This document shows positions 9,325 through 16,910 of a stretch of 64,000 nucleotides of DNA, piece after piece. Positions within the stretch are counted from its first letter, which is position 1; each line of letters opens with the position of its first letter. The notes beneath the pieces are model-generated. The model was not told the origin of the DNA. It ran no database searches and saw only the letters and a program-made list of their open reading frames with translations. This stretch comes from Prevotella sp. Rep29 (GTDB lineage Bacteria > Bacteroidota > Bacteroidia > Bacteroidales > Bacteroidaceae), in NCBI RefSeq assembly GCF_019551475.1, contig NZ_CP047159.1, positions 1 to 64,000 of the forward strand. The letters run 5' to 3'. The position numbers and the translations under genes are program-made.

Positions 9325-9735
9325 TTATAATTTGAAATTGACAGGAACATTATACTTGGTACGCACATTTCTCCCGTTTTGTCTGCCCGGCGTCCATTTC
9401 GGCATCGACATCACGATGCGGATTGCTTCTTTGTCAAGTGCGGAATCAACACTGCGAATGATTTTGGCATTGCTGACAGAGCCGTCTTTTTCCACGATGA
9501 AACCTACTATAACGCGTCCCTGAACATTATCTTTCAATGCTTCTTCCGGGTATTTCACGCTCTTAGAGAGATAAGACATCAGGGCTGCTTGTCCGCCTGG
9601 GAATGAGGGCGGCTGCTCTACTACGTCGAAAATCTTCTCGTCAGACGCATTTCGCTCTGTGCGCTGATTGCTCTGTGCATGCATCGCAGTATGTGCGGAA
9701 AGCAATAGCGCCAACACAAATAGGACCTTTCTCAT
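9325..9735 (-). CDS. Secreted TonB C-terminal domain protein
   Basis: The 136-residue product has a cleavable signal peptide (ends MHAQ) instead of the usual single TonB membrane anchor, then VVEQPPSFPGGQAALMSYL and the TonB C-terminal fold (VKYPEEALKDNVQGRVIVGF, VEKDGSVSNAKIIRS, MPKWTPGRQNGRNVR, VPVNFKL). It lacks the proline-rich spacer and inner-membrane helix, so it probably does not act as a normal energy transducer; many Bacteroidetes have such stand-alone periplasmic domains. It lies 7 bp downstream of the methyltransferase gene and 11 bp upstream of the phosphodiesterase gene, within one operon. Confidence 0.88.
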   Translation of the reverse strand: MRKVLFVLALLLSAHTAMHAQSNQRTERNASDEKIFDVVEQPPSFPGGQAALMSYLSKSVKYPEEALKDNVQGRVIVGFIVEKDGSVSNAKIIRSVDSALDKEAIRIVMSMPKWTPGRQNGRNVRTKYNVPVNFKL

Positions 9736-9742
9736 GATTTCC

Positions 9743-10306
9743 TTATTTTAAATGGTGATAAAAATATTTTGCAAACTCCCAGATGACCATTCCTGCCGTC
9801 ACCGCCACGTTCATCGAATGTTTCGTGCCGAACTGCGGAATCTCGATGCAGCCGTCCGACGCATCGACTACGCTCTGATGAACTCCCTTCACCTCGTTGC
9901 CGAAAATGACGGCAACCTTGCGCCTTGCGCCGTCTTCGTTCCCATACATGCGGTGAAAGTCCAACCCGTCCAGACTCGTAGAACCTTCAGCCTGTTCCAC
10001 CGCATAGACCAAGCAACCCTCCCGGTGCAGTTCTTCCACTGCCTCGTCTGCCGTCTTGAAATAGCGCCACGTCACACTCTCTTCGCCTCCGAGCGCCGTC
10101 TTGTGAATCTCCGGATGAGGAGGTGTGGCTGTGATGCCGCAGAGATAGACAGCCTCTACGCGGAAGGCATCGCACGTGCGGAACACCGAGCCTACGTTGT
10201 ATAGCGAGCGCACATCGTCGAGCACCACGACAAGCGGCATCTTTTCCGCTTCCCGAAATTCCTCCACCGACAGGCGGTGCATCTCTATCGTGCGCAGTTT
10301 TCTCAT
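9743..10306 (-). CDS. SpoU/TrmH family RNA 2'-O-methyltransferase
   Basis: The 187-residue protein shows the three SPOUT motifs: VRSLYNVGSVFRTCDAF (Asn and Arg of motif 1), VAVIFGNEVKGV (motif 2) and IEIPQFGTKHSMNVAVTAG (motif 3), forming the trefoil-knot SAM site. It methylates a ribose in tRNA or rRNA; which RNA cannot be told from sequence alone. It has no N-terminal substrate-binding extension, in line with the TrmH/TrmL branch. Its start overlaps the end of sufE by 4 bp (ATGA), indicating translational coupling. Confidence 0.9.
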   Translation of the reverse strand: MRKLRTIEMHRLSVEEFREAEKMPLVVVLDDVRSLYNVGSVFRTCDAFRVEAVYLCGITATPPHPEIHKTALGGEESVTWRYFKTADEAVEELHREGCLVYAVEQAEGSTSLDGLDFHRMYGNEDGARRKVAVIFGNEVKGVHQSVVDASDGCIEIPQFGTKHSMNVAVTAGMVIWEFAKYFYHHLK

Positions 10307-10728
10307 GCCTGTTCCTTTGCTTGAAATGCTACGGCATACGCTTTGATTCGTTTAATCATGGCGAGCAGTCCGTTCGAACGGGTGGGAGAGAGGTGCTCGT
10401 GGAGTCCGATGCGGTCGATGAAATAGAGTTCCGCTTCGAGTATTTCCTGTGGTGTGTGGCGGTTCAGCACGCGAATGAGCAGTGCGATGATGCCTTTCAC
10501 AATCAGGGCGTCGCTCTCTGCCTGAAACTCAATGAGCCCGTCCCGATAGTCTGCCTGCAGCCACACGCGGCTCTGGCAGCCCTCGATAAGGTTGCTCTCC
10601 GTCTTGTATTGCTCGTCGAGCGGTTCCTGTTCGTTGCCCAAGTCGATGAGCAGCTGATATTTATCCATCCAGTCGTCGAAGCTCGAAAATTCCTCGATGA
10701 CCTCGTCTTGCAGTTCGTTGATTGTCAT
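10303..10728 (-). CDS. sufE: SufE-like Fe-S cluster assembly protein
   Basis: This 141-residue protein matches SufE over its full length: N-terminal MTINELQDEVIEEFSSFDDWMDKY... begins the helix, and the sulfur-accepting Cys is in NLIEGCQSRVW. The C-terminal half (GIIALLIRVLNRHTPQEIL, HLSPTRSNGLLAMIKRI) is typical. SufE takes persulfide sulfur from the desulfurase SufS and passes it to the SUF scaffold. No other suf genes are in the window. It is the second gene of the U32-led operon, 15 bp after the U32 gene. Confidence 0.92.
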   Translation of the reverse strand: MTINELQDEVIEEFSSFDDWMDKYQLLIDLGNEQEPLDEQYKTESNLIEGCQSRVWLQADYRDGLIEFQAESDALIVKGIIALLIRVLNRHTPQEILEAELYFIDRIGLHEHLSPTRSNGLLAMIKRIKAYAVAFQAKEQA

Positions 10729-10743
10729 ATAGTGTTGTTGTTT

Positions 10744-12024
10744 TTATGATTCTTTCTTGATGCTTTCGAGTTTGAAGAGTTTGTCGTTGGGGCGCACCTT
10801 CCCCGTCACGGGAATCGAGACGCGCCATCCTTTTTCCGCTCTCTCGACAGGTTGGAGTTCGTAGCGCATCTCGTTCAGATCCAAGTACATCACACCCGTC
10901 GTCGGACCGGTGATGAGCAGCTTGTCGCCCAGGCTGATTTCGCTGGCTTGCACTGCCACTTCAGCCACGTTGAGGCGCGAGAAATACTTGATGACCTTTC
11001 CCACGAGCACCTTTTTCTCCGTGGCGTTCGAGCCGTAGTTGCTGTTCCATTCGCCGAGTGTCTGTCCTTGGTAATACCCGTCCCAGAAGCCGCGGTTGAA
11101 CACCCGTGCCAACTCCTCGTCCCACTGGTTCTTGCGCTCTTCCGTAAATTGCGTGTCCGTGCCGTTGTTATGGTCAGCCACCACGGCGGCAATAGCTTCC
11201 TTATAGGCTTTCACCACCGTATAGACATACTCCGGTCCGCGTGCACGTCCCTCTATCTTGAACACCCGCACGCCAGCCGCCATCATGCGGTCGATAAAAC
11301 GGATGGTCTTCAGGTCTTTCGGACTCATGATGTATTTGTTGTCCACCTCCAGTTGGGTGCCCGTTTCAGCGTCGGTCACGACATAGGAACGCCGGCACAG
11401 TTGCATGCATTCGCCGCGGTTGGCACTCCTCGCCGTGTTGTCGAGGCTGAGATAGCATTTCCCGCTGATAGCCATGCAGAGTGCTCCGTGGCAGAACATC
11501 TCGATGCGAATCAGCTCACCGCGCGGTCCTCGGATGTCCTGCCGCTCAATTTCCTGATGGATGGCGGTCACCTGCCCGATGTTGAGCTCGCGTGCCAGCA
11601 CCACCACGTCGGCAAACTGCGCATAGAATTTCAGCGCTTCGACGTTCGATATGTTCAGTTGCGTGGACAAGTGAACCTCCTCGCCAATCTGGTTGCAGTA
11701 GTTCATGACTGCCACGTCCGAGGCGATGACGGCGGTGATGCCAGCCTCCCGTGCCGCATCCACAATCTCCCGCATTGTCTCGAGGTCGTCCTGATAGATA
11801 ATCGTGTTCACGGTGAGATAGGTCTTGATGCCATGTTCCGAACAGGTGGCAGCAATCTCCCGAAGGTCGTCTATCGTGAAATGGTTGGCAGAATGCGAGC
11901 GCATATTGAGTTGCCCGATGCCAAAATAAACGGAGTCCGCACCGGCTTGAATCGCAGCTGCAAGGCTTTCGCGCGAGCCGACGGGCGCCATAATTTCAAA
12001 ATCCTCTAAATGGTAGTTGTTCAT
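10744..12024 (-). CDS. Peptidase U32 family protein
   Basis: The 426-residue protein starts MNNYHLEDFEIMAPVGSRES and carries the U32 pattern: AAIQAGADSVYFGIGQLNMR, VHLSTQLNISNVEAL, RIEMFCHGALCMAISGKC, the Cys-rich CMQLCRRSY, and KIEGRARGPEYV. Related proteins (TrhP/YegQ, RlhA) act in RNA hydroxylation and not in proteolysis, and the conserved Cys set could hold an Fe-S cluster; which applies here is open. The start at 12022-12024 is chosen because the preceding reverse-strand TATCTTTG (12030-12037) is a promoter -7 box, so the transcript leader is very short. It heads a five-gene leftward operon ending at 8552. Confidence 0.88.
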   Translation of the reverse strand: MNNYHLEDFEIMAPVGSRESLAAAIQAGADSVYFGIGQLNMRSHSANHFTIDDLREIAATCSEHGIKTYLTVNTIIYQDDLETMREIVDAAREAGITAVIASDVAVMNYCNQIGEEVHLSTQLNISNVEALKFYAQFADVVVLARELNIGQVTAIHQEIERQDIRGPRGELIRIEMFCHGALCMAISGKCYLSLDNTARSANRGECMQLCRRSYVVTDAETGTQLEVDNKYIMSPKDLKTIRFIDRMMAAGVRVFKIEGRARGPEYVYTVVKAYKEAIAAVVADHNNGTDTQFTEERKNQWDEELARVFNRGFWDGYYQGQTLGEWNSNYGSNATEKKVLVGKVIKYFSRLNVAEVAVQASEISLGDKLLITGPTTGVMYLDLNEMRYELQPVERAEKGWRVSIPVTGKVRPNDKLFKLESIKKES

Positions 12025-12076
12025 GTCTGCAAAGATAGTGAAAAAATCGGTTAGGCGAAAAGAAAACAAAATCATT

Positions 12077-12106
12077 TTGTTTAATCGATTTTTTACATTA
12101 TCTTTG
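12077..12106 (+). promoter_or_regulatory. Promoter of the small ORF-pncB unit
   Basis: TTG (12077-12079), 19 nt, TATCTTTG (12099-12106), 34 nt before the start at 12140. It lies back to back with the leftward -7 box at 12030-12037, forming a divergent control region of about 115 bp. Confidence 0.65.
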
Positions 12107-12139
12107 CCACATGTACTGTCAACCTGCAAAAACAGAGCA

Positions 12140-12286
12140 ATGGAAGAGAGAGTAACGATGATGTCCGATGATGAATATCGGCGCGAAGAATTGATTCGGA
12201 CGGTGGAACATGCCGTTGAGCGGCTTTCCCTGCCCGAGCTGGAAGCACTCTATTATGATATGCTGACCAAAGACTATATAAAATAG
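12140..12286 (+). CDS. Small 48-residue protein of unknown function
   Basis: The ORF runs from ATG at 12140 to 12286 and encodes an acidic, helix-prone peptide (MSDDEYRREELIRTVEHAV, LPELEALYYDMLTKDYIK). It lies between a strong promoter and pncB, with only 8 bp to the pncB start, so it is most likely the first gene of that transcript. No family was recognised. Longer upstream in-frame readings run through the promoter and are not credible. Confidence 0.6.
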   Translation: MEERVTMMSDDEYRREELIRTVEHAVERLSLPELEALYYDMLTKDYIK

Positions 12287-12294
12287 AAGAAACA

Positions 12295-13500
12295 ATGAGA
12301 CAGATTATCACCCACTTTACGGACGACGATCTTTACAAGATGTCGATGTGTTGCGCCGTGATTGACAATTTTCCGCGCGCCCAAGTGAAATATGAGTTTG
12401 TTGACCGCAACCATACGGTCTATCCCGAGGGGTTTGCCGACGAGTTGAACCGTCAGGTTGAGGCGCTCGAGGGAGTGGTCATTACCGACGAAGAGGTGGA
12501 TTTCATGCGCCGCAAGTGCTATTACATTCCCGAATGGTTCTACCGTTACCTGCGCGGCTTCCGCTTCTCGCACCACTGGGTGAAGGCATGGCAGGACGAC
12601 GAGGGCTATCTGCACATTGAGTTTGAGGGGAATTGGAGTGATACGATTCTCCTTGAAGTGAAGGTGCTTGCCATCATTTCTGAACTTTATTATATCATGA
12701 CTGGGCAGACGGACAAGCTCGATTATGACGTTTATTACAAGAAGTCGTATGCGAAAGCAGAGCGGTTGTTGGAAGCGGGCTGTGTGTACAGTGATTTCGG
12801 CACGCGCCGCAGGGCATCGTTCGAGGCTGAAGACACGGTGGTGCGGGCGATGAAGGACTGCCAGAACAGTCGTCAGTGGGAAGGACGGTTCGTCGGCACG
12901 AGCAATGTCTATCTTGCCATGAAGCACGATTTGCTGCCTGTGGGTACGATGGCACATGAGTTTGTCTGTGCTATCGGCGGCATGTATGGTCCGCAGATGG
13001 CGAACAACATAGCGATGAACGCCTGGCGCAACACGTTCAGGGGAGCGCTCGGAACCTATCTGTATGACAGTTTCGGATGGGACATCTTCAGCATGAACTT
13101 CTCCGAAGACTTCGCCAATCTGTTCAAAGGACTGCGCGTGGACAGCGGCGACAACTATGAGCAGTTGCAGAAGATTGTGGCGAAATACAAGTCATTGGGC
13201 ATCGACTCTCGCTCGAAGCAAGTCATTTTCAGCAATGCGCTGGACACCGACCGCGCAATAGAGATTCAGCAATATGCGAAAGACCTTTGTCAGCCGTCAT
13301 TCGGTATCGGTACGCACTTCACCAACGACTTCGAAGGCATCAAGCCAATGAACATCGTCATCAAGCTGGTGGCTGCCAAGATTACGGAGTCGTGGCGCTT
13401 CTACAACGATACCTGCAAGCTGTCGGAAGACAAAGGGAAACATACGGGTAAGCCGGAAGTCATCCAGCGATTCATGGATGCCATCCATTTTGGAGAATAA
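12295..13500 (+). CDS. pncB: Nicotinate phosphoribosyltransferase
   Basis: The 401-residue enzyme joins nicotinate and PRPP, with ATP, to nicotinate mononucleotide in NAD salvage. The conserved segments are present: N-terminal FTDDDLYKMSMCCAV, YEFVDRNHT, the catalytic loop FVGTSNVYLAMKHDLLPVGTMAHEFV (with the His that is phosphorylated in the family), GLRVDSGDNYEQL and the phosphate-binding VIFSNALD. Length is standard for the bacterial PncB type. It is preceded by the 48-codon ORF in one transcript and followed by a 9-bp periodic repeat (13518-13583). Confidence 0.96.
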   Translation: MRQIITHFTDDDLYKMSMCCAVIDNFPRAQVKYEFVDRNHTVYPEGFADELNRQVEALEGVVITDEEVDFMRRKCYYIPEWFYRYLRGFRFSHHWVKAWQDDEGYLHIEFEGNWSDTILLEVKVLAIISELYYIMTGQTDKLDYDVYYKKSYAKAERLLEAGCVYSDFGTRRRASFEAEDTVVRAMKDCQNSRQWEGRFVGTSNVYLAMKHDLLPVGTMAHEFVCAIGGMYGPQMANNIAMNAWRNTFRGALGTYLYDSFGWDIFSMNFSEDFANLFKGLRVDSGDNYEQLQKIVAKYKSLGIDSRSKQVIFSNALDTDRAIEIQQYAKDLCQPSFGIGTHFTNDFEGIKPMNIVIKLVAAKITESWRFYNDTCKLSEDKGKHTGKPEVIQRFMDAIHFGE

Positions 13501-13517
13501 AGCGCTTTCTTAAGGAT

Positions 13518-13583
13518 TTTACTGGGCTGATTGGATGAATGGGTCTAATAAGACTCATGGGACCAATCAGTCCAATCAGTTGA
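13518..13583. repeat. 9-bp periodic intergenic repeat after pncB
   Basis: From about 13538 the sequence has GTC/GAC triplets every 9 nt (GTC taataa GAC tcatgg GAC caatca GTC caatca G). It can also fold, with CTGATTGGA (13527 on) pairing with TCCAATCAG (13571-13579). A similar period is seen at 37306-37353. Confidence 0.6.
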
Positions 13584-13597
13584 TTCAGCGCAACAAC

Positions 13598-14065
13598 TTA
13601 CTTCCGCCCGAAGTCGGCGGGAATCTCTCCCCACGCCTTTGTGTCCCACTGGATGAGAGGCACGTGTACGGAGTGGGTACGCAGCCAGTTCTCTGCCCGT
13701 CGGATGACCTCATAGAGCTTTGCCGTTTTTTCGTTGTGCTCCAGTTTGGTCTTACATTGTCTTTTTCGTATCCAAGTGATGGCAGTGAAACTATCGCTGT
13801 AAATGGTTTTCCTGATGTGTCGCTGTTCCATGAGCGCCAATGCGTGGACGATAGCAAGGAATTCGCCGATATTGTTTGTTCCGTGAATCGGTCCGAAATG
13901 AAACACTTGCGCTCCTGTAGTCAGGTCGATGCACTGATATTCCATCGGTCCGGGGTTGCCCGAACAGGCAGCATCTACCGCCCACGCGTCGGCTTTGACG
14001 GCAGGGTTGAGCGGCAGTACGGTGTCGTTCCGCCAGTCAGGTGGATTTAAATTCTCAATATCCAA
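13598..14065 (-). CDS. Ribonuclease HI-like protein
   Basis: The 155-residue product has the RNase H fold with its acidic catalytic set: Asp in AWAVDAACSGNPGP, Glu in GTNNIGEFLAIVHAL, Asp in KTIYSDSFTAITWI, and a final Asp/Glu pair in WDTKAWGEIPADFGRK. The segment SGNPGPMEY replaces the more usual DGSCLGNPG. It would cut the RNA strand of RNA-DNA hybrids. It lies alone, convergent with pncB. The region 14066-14259 upstream holds only AT-rich sequence with TTATCAATTATCATTTGTC-like repeats. Confidence 0.88.
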   Translation of the reverse strand: MDIENLNPPDWRNDTVLPLNPAVKADAWAVDAACSGNPGPMEYQCIDLTTGAQVFHFGPIHGTNNIGEFLAIVHALALMEQRHIRKTIYSDSFTAITWIRKRQCKTKLEHNEKTAKLYEVIRRAENWLRTHSVHVPLIQWDTKAWGEIPADFGRK

Positions 14066-14259
14066 AGTTCTCTTTTCTTATTACTTATTTATGTATCTTA
14101 TTCTTATCCCGAAAGCGTCCGAAAACATCGAAATGTCCGAAAATAAAAGTTTTCGCCTTTTAGGGTATTTTCCGGAATGACATATTACTTAATTTATCAA
14201 TTATCATTTGTCATTTATCAATTAGCGAAGCGCTCTTTCGACAAGGGAGTCGTCTTTTT

Positions 14260-16077
14260 TTACATTCGTTCGGGCACTTCGATGCCGAGCAGCGCCATGC
14301 CCGTCTTGATGATTTTCGCCACGTTGCGTGCCAGCACGAGACGGAACTGTTTGGCTTCTTCGCTTTCTGCTCCGAGGATGCTGTGGTCGTGGTAGAACTG
14401 GTTGAACTCCTTGGTCAGTTCATAGCAGTAGTTGGCGATGCCGCTGGGGCTGTAGTCCTTTCCTGCCTGGAGGATGACGTTGGGGAAATCGTTCAGTTTC
14501 TGAATGAGTGATATCTCTTTCTCGCTGAGTGTCAGGTCTTTTATTTCCAGTCTTCCGATGGCTGTTCCTTCCGCCTCTGCCTTCCGCAGGATGCTTCGGA
14601 TACGGGCATGGGTATATTGGATGAAGGGTCCGGTGTTGCCATTGAAGTCAATGGATTCCTCTGGATTGAAGAGCATGTTCTTGCGCGCATCCACCTTGAG
14701 GATGAAGTATTTCAGGGCGCCCATGCCGACGATGCGTGCAATATGTTGTTTTTCCTCTTCAGTCATGTCGTCGAATTTTCCCAGTTCGTCGCTCGTTTGA
14801 CGTGCGTCGGCAATCATTCCAGCGATGAGTTCGTCGGCATCGACCACTGTTCCCTCTCTGGATTTCATCTTACCGTTCGGCAGTTCCACCATGCCGTAGG
14901 AGAAATGCACGAGGTCTTTTCCCCATTTAAATCCCAGTCGGTCGAGCAGGATGGAGAGCACCTGGAAATGATAGTTCTGCTCGTTGCCGACGACGTAGAT
15001 CATCTTGTCGATGGGATAGTCTTCGTAGCGCATCTCTGCCGTTCCGATATCCTGTGTCATATAGACACTGGTACCATCCGAGCGCAGCAGCAGTTTTTGG
15101 TCGAGCCCTTCGTTGGTGAGGTCAGCCCACACGCTGTTGTCGTCTTTGCGGAAGAAGATTCCTTTTTCCAGTCCTTCCTCTACCTTCTTTTTTCCTTCGA
15201 GATAGGTTTCCGATTCGTAGTAGATTTTGTCGAATGCCACACCCAGTTCGCGGTAGGTCTCATCGAATCCGGCATACACCCAGTCGTTCATCATCTTCCA
15301 CAGTCCGCGCACTTCCGGGTCTTCCTGTTCCCAGCGGATGAGCATCTGGCGTGCTTCCTGCATCAGTGGAGCCTCGTCTTTGGCGCGTTTCTCCGCTGTT
15401 TCAGCATCCACGCCCTCGGCGATGAGTTGCTGTTGCAGGGCAGCCACTTCCTCGCGGTAATGTTTGTCGAACGCCACATAGTAGTCGCCGATGAGGTGGT
15501 CGCCTTTCTTTCCGCTTGTTTCGGGCGTTTCGCCGTTGCCCCATTTCTGCCATGCGAGCATGGATTTGCAGATATGGATGCCTCGGTCGTTGACGATGTT
15601 GGTCTTCACCACGCGGTTGCCGTTGGCTTCCATGATTTGTGCCAAGCTCCATCCGAGCAGGTTGTTGCGCACATGTCCCAGGTGTAGAGGCTTATTGGTG
15701 TTGGGCGATGAATATTCTATCATGACCAGCGGACTCTCGTCGGTTGCCTTCTTGCAGCCGAACGTCGCATCGTCGTCGATGCTGTTGAGCAGTTCCACCC
15801 ACGCTTTTCGGGCGATAGTCATGTTCAGGAATCCCTTCACCACGTTGAAGCGTTCAATCGCCGGCTCGTGTTCCAAGAGCCAGTCGCCGATTTCCTGCGC
15901 CGTGTCTTCGGGTTTCTTCTTCGATATTTTCAGGAAAGGAAACACGACCAATGTGAGGTTTCCTTCAAATTCACTGCGTGTCTGTTGCACCTGTGCGGTC
16001 TTTTCGGGAATTTCCTGACCGTACAAGGCTTTCACTGCCGCCATGACTGAGCGACTGAGTTGCTGTTCTATGTTCAT
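14260..16077 (-). CDS. argS: Arginyl-tRNA synthetase
   Basis: The 605-residue class I synthetase charges tRNA-Arg. It has the N-terminal tRNA-binding domain (EGNLTLVVFPFLKISKKKPED), the HIGH motif in SSPNTNKPLHLGHVRNN, the active-site region NIVNDRGIHICKSMLAW, KMKSREGTVVDADELI in the KMSKS position, and a C-terminal DALR anticodon-binding domain (HARIRSILRKAE to LALLGIEVPERM). The ATG at 16075-16077 is chosen since the conserved N-terminus (MNIEQQLSRSVMAAV) begins there; a reverse-strand -7 box TACCTTTG at 16177-16184 lies about 100 nt upstream. Single gene. Confidence 0.97.
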   Translation of the reverse strand: MNIEQQLSRSVMAAVKALYGQEIPEKTAQVQQTRSEFEGNLTLVVFPFLKISKKKPEDTAQEIGDWLLEHEPAIERFNVVKGFLNMTIARKAWVELLNSIDDDATFGCKKATDESPLVMIEYSSPNTNKPLHLGHVRNNLLGWSLAQIMEANGNRVVKTNIVNDRGIHICKSMLAWQKWGNGETPETSGKKGDHLIGDYYVAFDKHYREEVAALQQQLIAEGVDAETAEKRAKDEAPLMQEARQMLIRWEQEDPEVRGLWKMMNDWVYAGFDETYRELGVAFDKIYYESETYLEGKKKVEEGLEKGIFFRKDDNSVWADLTNEGLDQKLLLRSDGTSVYMTQDIGTAEMRYEDYPIDKMIYVVGNEQNYHFQVLSILLDRLGFKWGKDLVHFSYGMVELPNGKMKSREGTVVDADELIAGMIADARQTSDELGKFDDMTEEEKQHIARIVGMGALKYFILKVDARKNMLFNPEESIDFNGNTGPFIQYTHARIRSILRKAEAEGTAIGRLEIKDLTLSEKEISLIQKLNDFPNVILQAGKDYSPSGIANYCYELTKEFNQFYHDHSILGAESEEAKQFRLVLARNVAKIIKTGMALLGIEVPERM

Positions 16078-16304
16078 TTTCTTAACCTGTTGATTATCTT
16101 TTTCTTGCTGCCATTTAGTGATTCTTCCCCTTGTCGTGCTACGATGATTTTTCAGGGGTGTGAGGCAGCGACCCTGCAAAGGTACAAAAAAAAAAATGAA
16201 TTGCATGTTGTGTATGTGCTGAAATTGGATTTGTGACACTGATACTTTGGTACACTTTTTTTCTTATCTGGTGTTTTACAATATAAATAAAAATGTTTTT
16301 CATT

Positions 16305-16334
16305 TTGTATTGCCCTCATTTATTTGTAACTTTG
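16305..16334 (+). promoter_or_regulatory. Promoter of the LOG-prolyl oligopeptidase unit
   Basis: TTG (16305-16307), 19 nt, TAACTTTG (16327-16334), 16 nt upstream of the ATG at 16351; a consensus Bacteroidetes promoter. Confidence 0.7.
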
Positions 16335-16350
16335 CCATCAAAGAAAAAAG

Positions 16351-16896
16351 ATGAGAGTTGGAATTTTTTGTTCGGCGAACAATCAGATAGATGCCGTTTA
16401 CTTTGAAAAGACGGCGGAACTGGGCAGGTGGCTGGCGCAGAACGGGCATGAAGTGGTGTTCGGCGGTTGCAATCTCGGTCTGATGGAATGCGTGGCACGG
16501 GCAGCAGTTGAAGCCGGTGGGCACACAGTGGGTGTGGTTCCAGGCATCATCGAGGAGCATGGACGCACGAGTGCGTTTGTGAGCGAGCTGGTGATGTGCA
16601 AAGACCTGAACGAGCGCAAGGCGCTGATGCTCGGACGGAGCGACGTGTTCGTCGCACTGCCGGGCGGAGTGGGCACGCTCGACGAGGTGTTCACCGTTGT
16701 TGCTTCCTACACCATTGGCTACCACCGAAAGCGCGTGGTACTGTACAATGTAAACGGCTTTTGGAACTCCCTGATAGCTTTGCTCAAGGATATGGACGGG
16801 AAAGGCGTCATCAGGGGCGACTGGCGCGCGTATATCGGTGTTGCCGACAATCTGGAGGAGCTACAACAACAGATGATGATATCTACTAACCAATAA
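16351..16896 (+). CDS. LOG family protein (nucleoside 5'-monophosphate phosphoribohydrolase type)
   Basis: The 181-residue protein contains the lysine-decarboxylase-like LOG signature: VVFGGCNLGLMECVARAA, RKALMLGRSDVFVALPGGVGTLDEVF (PGGxGTxxE motif), which in plant and bacterial homologues forms the active site that splits the ribose 5-phosphate from cytokinin or other nucleotide monophosphates. Older annotation as lysine decarboxylase is not supported for this family. It is followed 14 bp later by the prolyl oligopeptidase gene, suggesting cotranscription, though no functional link is obvious. Confidence 0.93.
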   Translation: MRVGIFCSANNQIDAVYFEKTAELGRWLAQNGHEVVFGGCNLGLMECVARAAVEAGGHTVGVVPGIIEEHGRTSAFVSELVMCKDLNERKALMLGRSDVFVALPGGVGTLDEVFTVVASYTIGYHRKRVVLYNVNGFWNSLIALLKDMDGKGVIRGDWRAYIGVADNLEELQQQMMISTNQ

Positions 16897-16910
16897 ATCA
16901 ATTTTTAAGC

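Noticed and set aside
10852..12009. 385-codon open frame opposite the U32 peptidase gene
   Set aside because: Antisense to a conserved enzyme; His/Val-rich composition typical of a shadow frame.
14066..14259. Possible regulatory RNA between argS and the RNase H gene
   Set aside because: Only AT-rich TTATCAATTATC-like repeats are seen; no stable stem-loop or promoter pair.
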